Positions 1 through 5,229 of a stretch of DNA of 5,867 nt are shown in pieces. The notes below the pieces were generated by a model. That model worked only from the letters and a program-made list of their open reading frames with translations. It was not told the DNA's origin and did no database searches. Each line of letters opens with the position of its first letter. Position 1 is the stretch's first letter. The stretch is from Chloroflexota bacterium (GTDB lineage Bacteria; Chloroflexota; Dehalococcoidia; SAR202; UBA11138), in the NCBI GenBank assembly GCA_022566975.1, contig JADFHV010000144.1, forward strand, positions 1 to 5,867. The letters are read 5' to 3'. A program made the position numbers and the translations under genes.

Positions 1-516
1 GTCGGAGGGCTCCACCACCACGAACTTGAAGTAGGCGTTGGGCAGTCCCTGGAAGGCCCGCAGGGCGTCCGGGACCTCCCGGCGGGCGGCGGCGTCGCCC
101 GAGTTGGCCAGCTTGGGCGAGACGTTCCACTGGGAGACCGCATCGACCATCCCGGGCTCCGGCGAAAGGGTGCCGTTGGTCTCCACCTCGCAGTAGAAGC
201 CGCGCTCCCTGAGACGGAGGACCAGCGGGGAAAGCGTCCTCTGCTGCAGCAGCGGCTCGCCCCCGGTAATCACCAGGTGCGGGCAGTCGAACGAGACGAC
301 CCGTTCCTCCACGTCGTCCGGCGCCAGAGCCACCACCTCGCGGTCGTAGTCGTGCTGCTCCCAGTCCCAGGTGTACTTGGTGTCGCACCAGGTGCAGGCC
401 AGGTTGCACGTGGCCAGCCGCAGAAAAACGCTGGGTGTGCCTGCGGTGACCCCCTCGCCCTGTATCGAGCGGAATATCTCCGGCTCCCCCGACGGCATCC
501 GGCTGACTCGGAGCAT
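1..516 (-). CDS. queE: 7-carboxy-7-deazaguanine synthase QueE (3' end outside window)
   Basis: Radical SAM enzyme that converts 6-carboxy-5,6,7,8-tetrahydropterin to 7-carboxy-7-deazaguanine in the cytoplasmic preQ0/queuosine pathway. I translated the minus strand; the frame stays open for 172 codons to the window edge. Seen directly: the N-terminal 'SIQGEG' (residues 17-22) typical of QueE; the radical SAM cluster motif C37-x3-C41-x2-C44 in 'CNLACTWCDT', where the short CxxxCxxC spacing followed by D-T-K is a family hallmark; and 'TGGEPLL' (84-90), the SAM-binding GGE motif. The family usually has about 200-250 residues, so only the C-terminal part is missing. The ATG at 516 is preferred because AGGAGGG (524-530) lies 7 nt upstream; the alternative ATG at 498 has no such site. 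It is the last visible gene of a queF-queC-queE run on this strand. The identification is firm; the end of the gene cannot be seen. Confidence 0.93.
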   Translation of the reverse strand, partial: MLRVSRMPSGEPEIFRSIQGEGVTAGTPSVFLRLATCNLACTWCDTKYTWDWEQHDYDREVVALAPDDVEERVVSFDCPHLVITGGEPLLQQRTLSPLVLRLRERGFYCEVETNGTLSPEPGMVDAVSQWNVSPKLANSGDAAARREVPDALRAFQGLPNAYFKFVVVEPSD

Positions 517-523
517 TAGTCGG

Positions 524-530
524 CCCTCCT
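524..530 (-). promoter_or_regulatory. Ribosome binding site of queE
   Basis: The minus strand reads AGGAGGG here, 7 nt before the ATG at 516. It is the strongest Shine-Dalgarno match of the three que genes, and it decides between the ATG codons at 516 and 498. Confidence 0.7.
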
Positions 531-576
531 ATCGCGCCCGAGCAGAGCCCCACCCCACTTGGTTAGCTGCCCCGGC

Positions 577-625
577 CCTCCGTCTGTTGGTCAGGCTTGG
601 GCTGACCAACAGAGAACCAAGGAGG
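577..625. repeat. Long perfect inverted repeat (hairpin) in the queC-queE gap
   Basis: TCTGTTGGTCAG (583-594) is followed by a 7-nt spacer and its exact reverse complement CTGACCAACAGA (602-613), giving a 12-bp stem. CCTCC at 577-581 and GGAGG at 621-625 could add an outer 5-bp helix across an asymmetric interior loop. There is no T-run after the stem on either strand, so it is not a standard intrinsic terminator. It lies in the 146-bp gap between the queC stop and the queE start, so queF-queC-queE mRNA would carry it. It could affect mRNA processing or stability, or be a dispersed palindromic repeat. The structure is seen directly; its role is unknown. Confidence 0.75.
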
Positions 626-662
626 CCTCCCGTACCGGCAATGCCGTTGCGTTTCTGCACTG

Positions 663-1406
663 CTACGCCCTTCCCAGGCGGACCATGAGGGGGTCGGGGA
701 TGCCGGCTTCTGCAAAGCCATTCGCCCGAAGGACGCAGGCGTCGCAGGCCTCGCACGGCATCTCCGAGGCTTCATAGCAGCTCCACGTGTGCTCCAGGGG
801 AGCGTTCAGCCGGATACCCAGCTCGGCGATCTCCGCCTTGGACAGCTCGATTACAGGCGTCTCGATCTGGAAGGCGACGCCGTACTCCGTCCCCAGCTTG
901 CTGCCGTAGAGCAGCGTTTCCCTCACCCGGTCGTAGTACTCGGGCCGGCAGTCGGGGTAGCCGCTGTAGTCGATGGCGTTGACGGCCACGTACAGGCGGG
1001 CCTGGATATCGGCGGGCGCAAGACCGTTCACCTCGATTGCGTTCAGGACGGCGCTCTCCAGGAACGCGGCGGACAGCGCCAGGAACATCGTGTTGCGCAG
1101 GGGGACGTAGGTGATGGGGATGCCCGAGCCCATCTCCTGGGCCGTCCGGTGGTGGGGAACGGGGAAGCTGTCGGGGTCCGTCAGCGCCGAGTACCAGGCC
1201 ACGTCCCTGATGAAAGAGGCGTCGATGAGCCGGTGCTCCACGCCCAGGAGCTCGGCGATATGTCGGGCGCAGTCGACCTCTTTCGCGTGGCTCTGACCAT
1301 AGTGGAAGGTGAGGGCCGTCAGGTGGTCCACCCGGTCCCGGGCGTAGGCCGTCACGGTAGTGGAGTCCAGGCCTCCCGACAGCAGCGTCACGCCGTAGCT
1401 GGTCAC
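663..1406 (-). CDS. queC: 7-cyano-7-deazaguanine synthase QueC
   Basis: ATP-dependent cytoplasmic enzyme that converts 7-carboxy-7-deazaguanine to 7-cyano-7-deazaguanine (preQ0), using ammonia. The 247-residue length is normal for the family. Seen directly: the PP-loop ATP-pyrophosphatase motif 'LLSGGLDS' (residues 8-15); 'FHYGQSHAKE' (34-43); 'VPLRN' (101-105); 'DYSGYPDCRPEY' (146-157), a QueC hallmark; and a C-terminal zinc site of four cysteines, C210-x7-C218-x2-C221-x2-C224, followed by 'VLRANGF'. The start is a GTG at 1404-1406, with GAGG 8 nt upstream (1415-1418); it places the SGGLDS motif at the usual distance from the N terminus. It sits between queF and queE on the same strand, separated by 130 and 146 bp, which is loose spacing for an operon. 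No defect is visible. Confidence 0.96.
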   Translation of the reverse strand: MTSYGVTLLSGGLDSTTVTAYARDRVDHLTALTFHYGQSHAKEVDCARHIAELLGVEHRLIDASFIRDVAWYSALTDPDSFPVPHHRTAQEMGSGIPITYVPLRNTMFLALSAAFLESAVLNAIEVNGLAPADIQARLYVAVNAIDYSGYPDCRPEYYDRVRETLLYGSKLGTEYGVAFQIETPVIELSKAEIAELGIRLNAPLEHTWSCYEASEMPCEACDACVLRANGFAEAGIPDPLMVRLGRA

Positions 1407-1442
1407 GGGCTACGCCTCGTCTGGTCGGTGCCCGGAGACGCA

Positions 1443-1468
1443 CCCTTCGACAAGCTCAGGGTGAGCGG
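1443..1468. repeat. Candidate dispersed extragenic repeat ('CCCTTCGACAAGCTCAGGG' type)
   Basis: The 130-bp queF-queC gap contains CCCTTCGACAAGCTCAGGG followed by TGAGCGG. From memory, this sequence and close variants recur between genes in many bacterial genomes and metagenomes, often mistranslated as 'LTLSLSKG'; the minus-strand frame here gives exactly that peptide. The ends CCCT/AGGG can pair. Only one copy is present in the window, so repetition within this genome cannot be shown here. Recognition rests on recall, not on a search. Confidence 0.6.
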
Positions 1469-1536
1469 GGGTTCTTCCCGGAGCATGGAATCGTGTCCGT
1501 TCGTGGTGAGCCTGTCGGACCATGGGAGACGCCGTC

Positions 1537-1959
1537 CTACGGGTTCTGGTAGGCGGTGGTGACGGTCGTATGTACGCCGCCCCTGACCTTGTAGTCGAGC
1601 GTCACCTTCATGCGGCGAGGCTCGCAGGCTGCCACAAGGTCGTTGAGGATGCGGTTGGCCGCGTGCTCCTGCACGATCCCGACGTTGCGATATGAGAGGA
1701 GGTAGTGCTTGAGGGACTTGAGCTCGATGCAGGACCGCTCGGGCACATAGCTGACCGTGAGCGTGCCGAAGTCCGGCAGGCCCGTCCAGGGGCATACGGC
1801 GGTGAACTCGTCGGTGTCGATGGCCACCTCCGAGTCCTGGCCGGGGTACTCGTAGTCGAAGCTGAGGAGGCAGCTCGGGTCTATGGTCTCCTCGGGCTCC
1901 ACCTCCAGACGTTGGGTGAGGCCCTCGTACTGCTCTCGTAGCTCTCGGATCGTGGCCAT
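1537..1959 (-). CDS. queF: NADPH-dependent preQ0 reductase QueF (7-cyano-7-deazaguanine reductase)
   Basis: Cytoplasmic enzyme of the tunnelling (T-fold) superfamily that reduces the nitrile of preQ0 to the amine preQ1 with NADPH; Tgt then inserts preQ1 into tRNA. At 140 residues it belongs to the short, unimodular QueF type (B. subtilis type). Seen directly: 'EFTAVCPWTGLPDFG' (51-65) with the nucleophile C56, which forms the covalent thioimide, and the acid D63; 'IELKSLKHYLLSYRN' (78-92), the QueF substrate-binding signature with E79; and E98-H99 in 'VQEHAANRI', matching the conserved Glu/His pair. The ATG at 1957-1959 has GAGG 8 nt upstream (1968-1971). It is probably the first gene of the que operon, divergent from the ccmA-like gene. 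Its presence indicates that preQ0 goes to preQ1 and queuosine, rather than only to DNA modification or secondary metabolites. All catalytic residues are present. Confidence 0.96.
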   Translation of the reverse strand: MATIRELREQYEGLTQRLEVEPEETIDPSCLLSFDYEYPGQDSEVAIDTDEFTAVCPWTGLPDFGTLTVSYVPERSCIELKSLKHYLLSYRNVGIVQEHAANRILNDLVAACEPRRMKVTLDYKVRGGVHTTVTTAYQNP

Positions 1960-1997
1960 GCTCCATACCTCGTCAGGGCCGACACCATACCGGTTCC

Positions 1998-2027
1998 TTT
2001 ATACTACAGTGGCGTGCGTGCTGTGAA
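1998..2027 (-). promoter_or_regulatory. Possible promoter for queF and the que operon
   Basis: On the minus strand TTCACA (2022-2027) and TATAAA (1998-2003) are 18 nt apart, resembling -35 and -10 boxes. They lie about 40 nt upstream of the queF ATG in a 187-bp divergent gap that is otherwise GC-rich. The AT-rich patch makes it the best promoter candidate there, but this is a pattern match only. TAGTAT (2001-2006) is an alternative -10, with a shorter 15-nt spacer. Confidence 0.35.
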
Positions 2028-2065
2028 AAGGGAACGGCATCCCCCACACCCGTCTGGTGCCCGCC

Positions 2066-2080
2066 CCGGCCTTCGGCCGG
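2066..2080. repeat. Short GC-rich palindrome in the queF-ccmA divergent gap
   Basis: CCGGCC-TTC-GGCCGG forms a perfect 6-bp stem with a 3-nt loop. No T-run follows on either strand, so it is not a standard terminator. It lies between the candidate queF promoter and the ccmA-like start, where an operator or a structured 5' leader would be possible. GC-rich genomes make such short palindromes by chance. Confidence 0.4.
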
Positions 2081-2135
2081 CAAAAGGGCTGCCTCACCTC
2101 GGATCGCCGCGGTGTCCCTACACTAACGAACGTAT

Positions 2136-2143
2136 GGGGAGAG
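2136..2143 (+). promoter_or_regulatory. Ribosome binding site supporting the GTG start of the ccmA-like gene
   Basis: The purine run GGGGAGAG ends 3 nt before the GTG at 2147; its GGAG core (2138-2141) is 5 nt away. This supports starting the ATPase at 2147 rather than at the upstream in-frame GTG at 2057, which would add 30 residues without any family-like sequence. Confidence 0.5.
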
Positions 2144-2146
2144 CCG

Positions 2147-2878
2147 GTGGGCGAAGGCACGAAAAACAGACTGGCCATTGAGGTTAGGGGCGTGAGCAAG
2201 GCCTTCGGCCGGTCCCCGGTCTTGCGCGACCTCGACCTCGAGGTGCCCTGGGGCGAGGTCCTGACGGTCTTGGGCCCCAATGGGTCCGGGAAGACCACCC
2301 TCATCAGGACCTTGGGCACCCTCATGAAGCCTGACCGCGGGCTCGTGCGCGTGGCTGGCCTTGACCCGGCCCGCGCCGGCCAGGCCGTGCGCCGGACCAT
2401 CGGCGTCGTGACCCACGAGCCGATGCTCTACGACCAGCTCACGGGCCACGAGAACCTCACGTTCACTGCCCGGATGTTCGGCCTCGACGACGTCGAGGAG
2501 CGCGTGCTGGACTCGGCGGACCGGATGGGCGTGACCTCCAGACTGCACCAGCGGGTGGCGGCCATGTCCCACGGTCTGAGGAAGCGCTTCAGCATCGCCC
2601 GCGCCCTACTACATGACCCCCTCGTCCTGCTGCTGGACGAGCCCGAGAGCGGTCTCGACCAGGAGGCGCTGGGCCTGCTGGAGCGTGTGGTCGCCGACTA
2701 TGCCGCCCGCTCGCGAACGGTCCTCATGACCACCCACAACCTGGAGCGGGGCCTCGCGTTGGGCCACCGCATGGCCATCCTCTTCCGCGGCCGGATAGCC
2801 TACCAGGAGTCCCTGGACGCCATAGGCACCGCCGCCGCCCGTGACGCCTACGCCCGCTACACGGAGGCGTCGACGTGA
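2147..2878 (+). CDS. ccmA: ABC transporter ATP-binding protein, CcmA-like (heme exporter, cytochrome c maturation)
   Basis: Cytoplasmic ATPase predicted to pair with the CcmB/CcmC membrane proteins and drive release of heme-loaded CcmE during cytochrome c biogenesis. From the GTG at 2147 it has 243 residues. Seen directly: Walker A 'GPNGSGKT' (43-50, K49); a Q-loop region 'THEPMLYDQLT' with His where Gln is usual; the signature region 'MSHGLRKRFSIARAL', replacing canonical LSGGQ as in CcmA-type proteins; Walker B 'LVLLLDEP' (D164, E165); D-loop 'SGLD'; and the switch His in 'TTHN' (H197). The 'LYDxLT..ENL' pattern, 'LLHDP' and 'THNLERGL' resemble CcmA of Chloroflexota- or Thermus-type bacteria. 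The next gene begins with a clear CcmB N terminus and overlaps by 4 nt (GTGA, 2875-2878), which strengthens the assignment over a generic ABC-2 type exporter ATPase. The gene is complete, with no defect visible. Confidence 0.8.
   Translation: MGEGTKNRLAIEVRGVSKAFGRSPVLRDLDLEVPWGEVLTVLGPNGSGKTTLIRTLGTLMKPDRGLVRVAGLDPARAGQAVRRTIGVVTHEPMLYDQLTGHENLTFTARMFGLDDVEERVLDSADRMGVTSRLHQRVAAMSHGLRKRFSIARALLHDPLVLLLDEPESGLDQEALGLLERVVADYAARSRTVLMTTHNLERGLALGHRMAILFRGRIAYQESLDAIGTAAARDAYARYTEAST
2863..2867 (+). promoter_or_regulatory. Ribosome binding site of the ccmB-like start
   Basis: GGAGG lies inside the 3' end of the ccmA-like gene, 7 nt before the GTG at 2875. It supports that GTG as the true start and indicates translational coupling through the 4-nt overlap. 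Confidence 0.6.
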
Positions 2879-3300
2879 AGGGCTTCTGGGGACCCATCGC
2901 AACCCTGGTCTGGAAGGACGTCCTGCTGGAGCTAAGGACCAAGGATATCGTCGTGTCGGTCCTCGTCTTTGCGCTGCTGGTCATCGTCATATTCAGCTTC
3001 GCGTTAGACCCGACGCCACAGACGGTAGCGGTGGTCGCGCCCGGAGTGCTCTGGGTGGCCTTCACGTTCGGAGGCGTCCTGGGGCTGACGCGGTCCTTCG
3101 CCCTGGAGAAGGACGGCGGCAACCTCTACGGCCTCATGCTCGCGCCCATAGGGCGAGACGCCATCTTCTTCGGCAAGATGCTGGGCAGCTTCCTGTTCAT
3201 GACCGTGGTGGAGGTGGCCGTCTTTCCGGTGTTCGCGGTGCTCTTCGACATCTCCCTCGCCATGCCCGAGCTTATCCCCGTTGCCCTGCTGGCTACCCTT
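2875..3300 (+). pseudogene. ccmB: Truncated ccmB (heme exporter membrane protein B), 5' part only
   Basis: CcmB is the membrane subunit that works with CcmA and CcmC in c-type cytochrome maturation; family members usually have about 215-230 residues. Here 142 residues match: an amphipathic start 'LVWKDVLLELRTKDI'; a first membrane segment (~25-44); a second (~52-71) leading into 'GVLGLTRSFALEKDGGNLYGLMLAPIGRDAIFFGKML', which carries the family's most recognisable sequence (positions ~67-103); a third (~104-125) with 'VVEVAVFPVFAVLF'; and the beginning of a fourth ending 'VALLATL'. In CcmB this is normally followed by a Gly-rich helix and two further membrane segments, none of which appear. 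The break falls at codon 142 (3298-3300). Up to that point there is no frameshift, and base composition matches ccmA. The fragment would not be a working CcmB. If the junction is an artefact, the intact gene exists elsewhere in the source genome. Confidence 0.8.
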
Positions 3301-5229
3301 GTCCATGGACAAAATTATAAGATCAGGTGGGGTGACATCTCTCTTGAAGACCTGATGATGACGGCACATGAGACGGACACCAACGCTGCGGTAATCATCC
3401 TCGCTGACATCGGAAAGGTCCGGTTCGACAATCAGCGATATCTGATTTTTGAACGATACATGCGCATCAAGATCCTGAATGAGCGGGGTTATGACTATGC
3501 CGAGCGCACTCTGCTCTACAATAGGCAGAACAGAGAGAAGTATTCGGGGATTAGAGGGACGACTTACACACTGCAGGCGGACGGCAAAATCCGGACAACC
3601 GATATGACGAAGGATCATATATTCAAGACAAAAGAATTGAACAACATCCGGGTCATCAAGTTCACTCTGCCCGACCTCTCCCCCGGATGCATCATCGAGT
3701 TGTCCTATAAGAAAATCGCCCCGTCGCCACACGCATTCCCCGATTGGCATTTCCAGGGCACGGAGCCTGTGCGCTACAGCGAGCTGTCGGCCCAGGTCCC
3801 CGCTTACTATGAATATGCCTTCGTCCTCCAGGGCGGGCGGCCACTGGATATATTTACCAGGAAGACCGCCGCGGATCTTGACGATCTCAGGCGCACAATG
3901 ACTAAATTTACCTGGGGCATGAAAAACATTCCCGCGCTCAGAAGCGAGTCCTACATTTCCACCCTCGACGATTACCTGGCACGACTTCGAGTACAGCTGA
4001 TGGCCTACCGCGACCAAATCGGCATTCGTGTTCCATTTCTGCAGACCTGGGACAAGCTGACCAGCAACCTGCTCATGGATAATCAGTTTGGCCGGCAGCT
4101 CCGCCCGCAGAGGGTTTACCGGGCTGCTCTTGATCCCATGCAACGGGCCAACTCCAACCCCCGCCGGCTCATGATGGCGATTCACCGGTTCATCGTTTCG
4201 AACTTCACGCTCCGGAGCGGTACGATGGGCCCCATTTTTGCGGAGCAGTCAATCCGCAAGGTCTTCAAGAACCGCGCCGGGACAGGGGCGGAGCTGACCT
4301 ATCTTTTCATATCCATGCTCCGGAGCGCGGGCATTGAGGCCTACCCGGTGTTATACAGCTCCCGGGGTCACGGGCGAATCATGGATGTGTATCCGCTGGT
4401 TTCCCAGTTCAACCGCGTTCTGGCGGCGGTGATCATGGACGCTGAGACCACCTACGTGCTGCCCACCAATGCGAACCGCCCCTACGATATGGTACCCAGC
4501 AATGCCCACGGCCGGCCCGGACTGTTGCTGCGCAATAAGAAGGGGGGCCACGAATGGGTTGTGATTACCAACCAGCGGGAGACAACTGCCTATCGTCGAT
4601 TCATCGTCTCTGGCCGGCTCGATACGGCCGGCACCCTTACCGCGTCCCTGACCGCCCGACTGGATGGATATCCCGCCATCAACGCCCGGGGCGCCATCCA
4701 ACGGCATGGGCTGGATGAGTACCTCGAGGACTTCCTGGAGGGGAACCTGCCAGGGGGGGCCACATTCGATAGCGGGAGGGTATCTCAACTTGACGCTTTT
4801 GATAAGGAGCTGGAGCTGGAGTTCAACTTTACCATCCCCCGGTTTGCTACCAGAGTGGAGAATCTTGTCTATTTCAATCCTAGTGTGCTCACGCGCTGGT
4901 CCCAGTCACCGCTTTCTCAGCCGGAGCGTCTCCTTCCGCTGGAGTTTCATACCCAGCCCAAAGAACATTATGTCGTTACCGTCACGTTGCCCGAAGGCCT
5001 GCGGGTGCTTGAGCTGCCAGCCGACTTCTCCATGGTCACGGAGGACGTGAAGTCCAAATTCACTTTCCGGGCCGCGTCGTATACAGGTATGGTCAACCTG
5101 CAGCAAGAGATCTTGCGAATCCGGACATTCTACGAGCCTGCCGCGTATTCCATGATCTATGAGTTTTACACGCGAGTGGCAGATGCCAATAATGCCCAGG
5201 TGCTCCTGGAATGGGAGCGCTCCCACTGA
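2875..5229 (+). CDS. Chimeric ORF: CcmB N-terminal part joined in frame to a DUF3857/transglutaminase-like protein
   Basis: One uninterrupted 784-residue frame containing two unrelated proteins. Residues 1-142 are CcmB-like membrane segments. From about residue 146 the sequence matches large exported DUF3857 proteins: 'RWGDISLEDL' and 'DTNAAVIILADIGKVRFD' (N-terminal lead and start of DUF3857); 'PDLSPGCIIELSY' and 'FPDWHFQ' (~265-294); a transglutaminase-like region (~425-545) with 'AGTGAELTYLFISMLRSAG' and 'QFNRVLAAV'; and a C-terminal DUF3858-like part (~555-780) ending naturally in 'FYTRVADANNAQVLLEW'. The usual transglutaminase Cys and His are absent: A472 and N513 occupy the approximate positions. 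Loss of the triad is, as I recall, common in this family, suggesting a non-catalytic, perhaps polysaccharide- or protein-binding role outside the cytoplasm; the function is unknown. The DUF3857 part is close to full length but lacks its own start and signal peptide, and its GC content and codon use differ from upstream. An assembly or amplification chimera is the likeliest explanation. Domain calls are firm; the ORF as a natural protein is doubtful. Confidence 0.7.
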   Translation: MKGFWGPIATLVWKDVLLELRTKDIVVSVLVFALLVIVIFSFALDPTPQTVAVVAPGVLWVAFTFGGVLGLTRSFALEKDGGNLYGLMLAPIGRDAIFFGKMLGSFLFMTVVEVAVFPVFAVLFDISLAMPELIPVALLATLVHGQNYKIRWGDISLEDLMMTAHETDTNAAVIILADIGKVRFDNQRYLIFERYMRIKILNERGYDYAERTLLYNRQNREKYSGIRGTTYTLQADGKIRTTDMTKDHIFKTKELNNIRVIKFTLPDLSPGCIIELSYKKIAPSPHAFPDWHFQGTEPVRYSELSAQVPAYYEYAFVLQGGRPLDIFTRKTAADLDDLRRTMTKFTWGMKNIPALRSESYISTLDDYLARLRVQLMAYRDQIGIRVPFLQTWDKLTSNLLMDNQFGRQLRPQRVYRAALDPMQRANSNPRRLMMAIHRFIVSNFTLRSGTMGPIFAEQSIRKVFKNRAGTGAELTYLFISMLRSAGIEAYPVLYSSRGHGRIMDVYPLVSQFNRVLAAVIMDAETTYVLPTNANRPYDMVPSNAHGRPGLLLRNKKGGHEWVVITNQRETTAYRRFIVSGRLDTAGTLTASLTARLDGYPAINARGAIQRHGLDEYLEDFLEGNLPGGATFDSGRVSQLDAFDKELELEFNFTIPRFATRVENLVYFNPSVLTRWSQSPLSQPERLLPLEFHTQPKEHYVVTVTLPEGLRVLELPADFSMVTEDVKSKFTFRAASYTGMVNLQQEILRIRTFYEPAAYSMIYEFYTRVADANNAQVLLEWERSH
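3299..3312. other. Junction between two sequence types, marked by a perfect 14-bp palindrome
   Basis: TTGTCCATGGACAA is its own reverse complement and sits exactly where CcmB similarity stops and DUF3857-protein sequence begins. G/C counts fall from 37/60 (3241-3300) to 26/60 (3301-3360) and 25/60 (3421-3480). The frame continues through it as L-V-H-G-Q-N. No terminal inverted repeats, transposase or target duplication is visible around it. I read it as the breakpoint of a join between different genomic sources; whether it formed in the cell or in the library or assembly cannot be told from the sequence. Confidence 0.75.
5213..5224. repeat. 12-bp palindrome at the end of the first DUF3857 reading frame
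   Basis: GGGAGCGCTCCC is a perfect palindrome 4 nt before the next start codon. Its GGGAG half is the only Shine-Dalgarno-like sequence for that start, at a long spacing of 11 nt. With no loop it would fold poorly as a single hairpin, so it may simply be chance within coding sequence. Confidence 0.35.

Noticed and set aside
577..625. Intrinsic terminator between queC and queE
   Set aside because: The stem is strong but no T-run follows on either strand.
517..662. tRNA or other classical RNA gene in the queC-queE gap
   Set aside because: No cloverleaf, T-loop consensus or CCA-adjacent acceptor stem could be built on either strand; only the hairpin stands out.
789..1562. Plus-strand frame opposite queC (257 codons)
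   Set aside because: It is antisense to queC, which has all its catalytic and zinc-binding residues. No independent motif supports it.
1403..1966. Minus-strand frame covering queF and the queF-queC gap
   Set aside because: It runs out of frame through queF and the dispersed repeat, and its peptide is rich in Arg/Pro/Gly as expected of a shifted frame in GC-rich DNA.
1960..2146. preQ1 riboswitch upstream of queF
   Set aside because: I looked on the minus strand for the compact hairpin with an A-rich tail of preQ1-I and for preQ1-II-like structure and saw neither. A covariance-model search would settle it.
2057..2146. N-terminal extension of the ccmA-like ATPase from the GTG at 2057
   Set aside because: The extra 30 residues cross a GC palindrome and do not resemble ABC sequence. 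The GTG at 2147 has a purine-rich site just upstream and gives the usual short lead to the ABC domain.
3004..4185. Long open frame on the minus strand (393 codons) spanning the junction
   Set aside because: It lies antisense to well-recognised CcmB and DUF3857 coding sequence, has no family-like motif, and crosses the composition break. It is a shadow of the coding strand.
2875..5229. A new natural system coupling heme export to a transglutaminase-like domain
   Set aside because: CcmB is cut in the middle of its membrane region, the composition changes at the same place, the DUF3857 part lacks only a signal peptide, and a second DUF3857 gene follows. All this fits a join of two unrelated loci better than a functional fusion.
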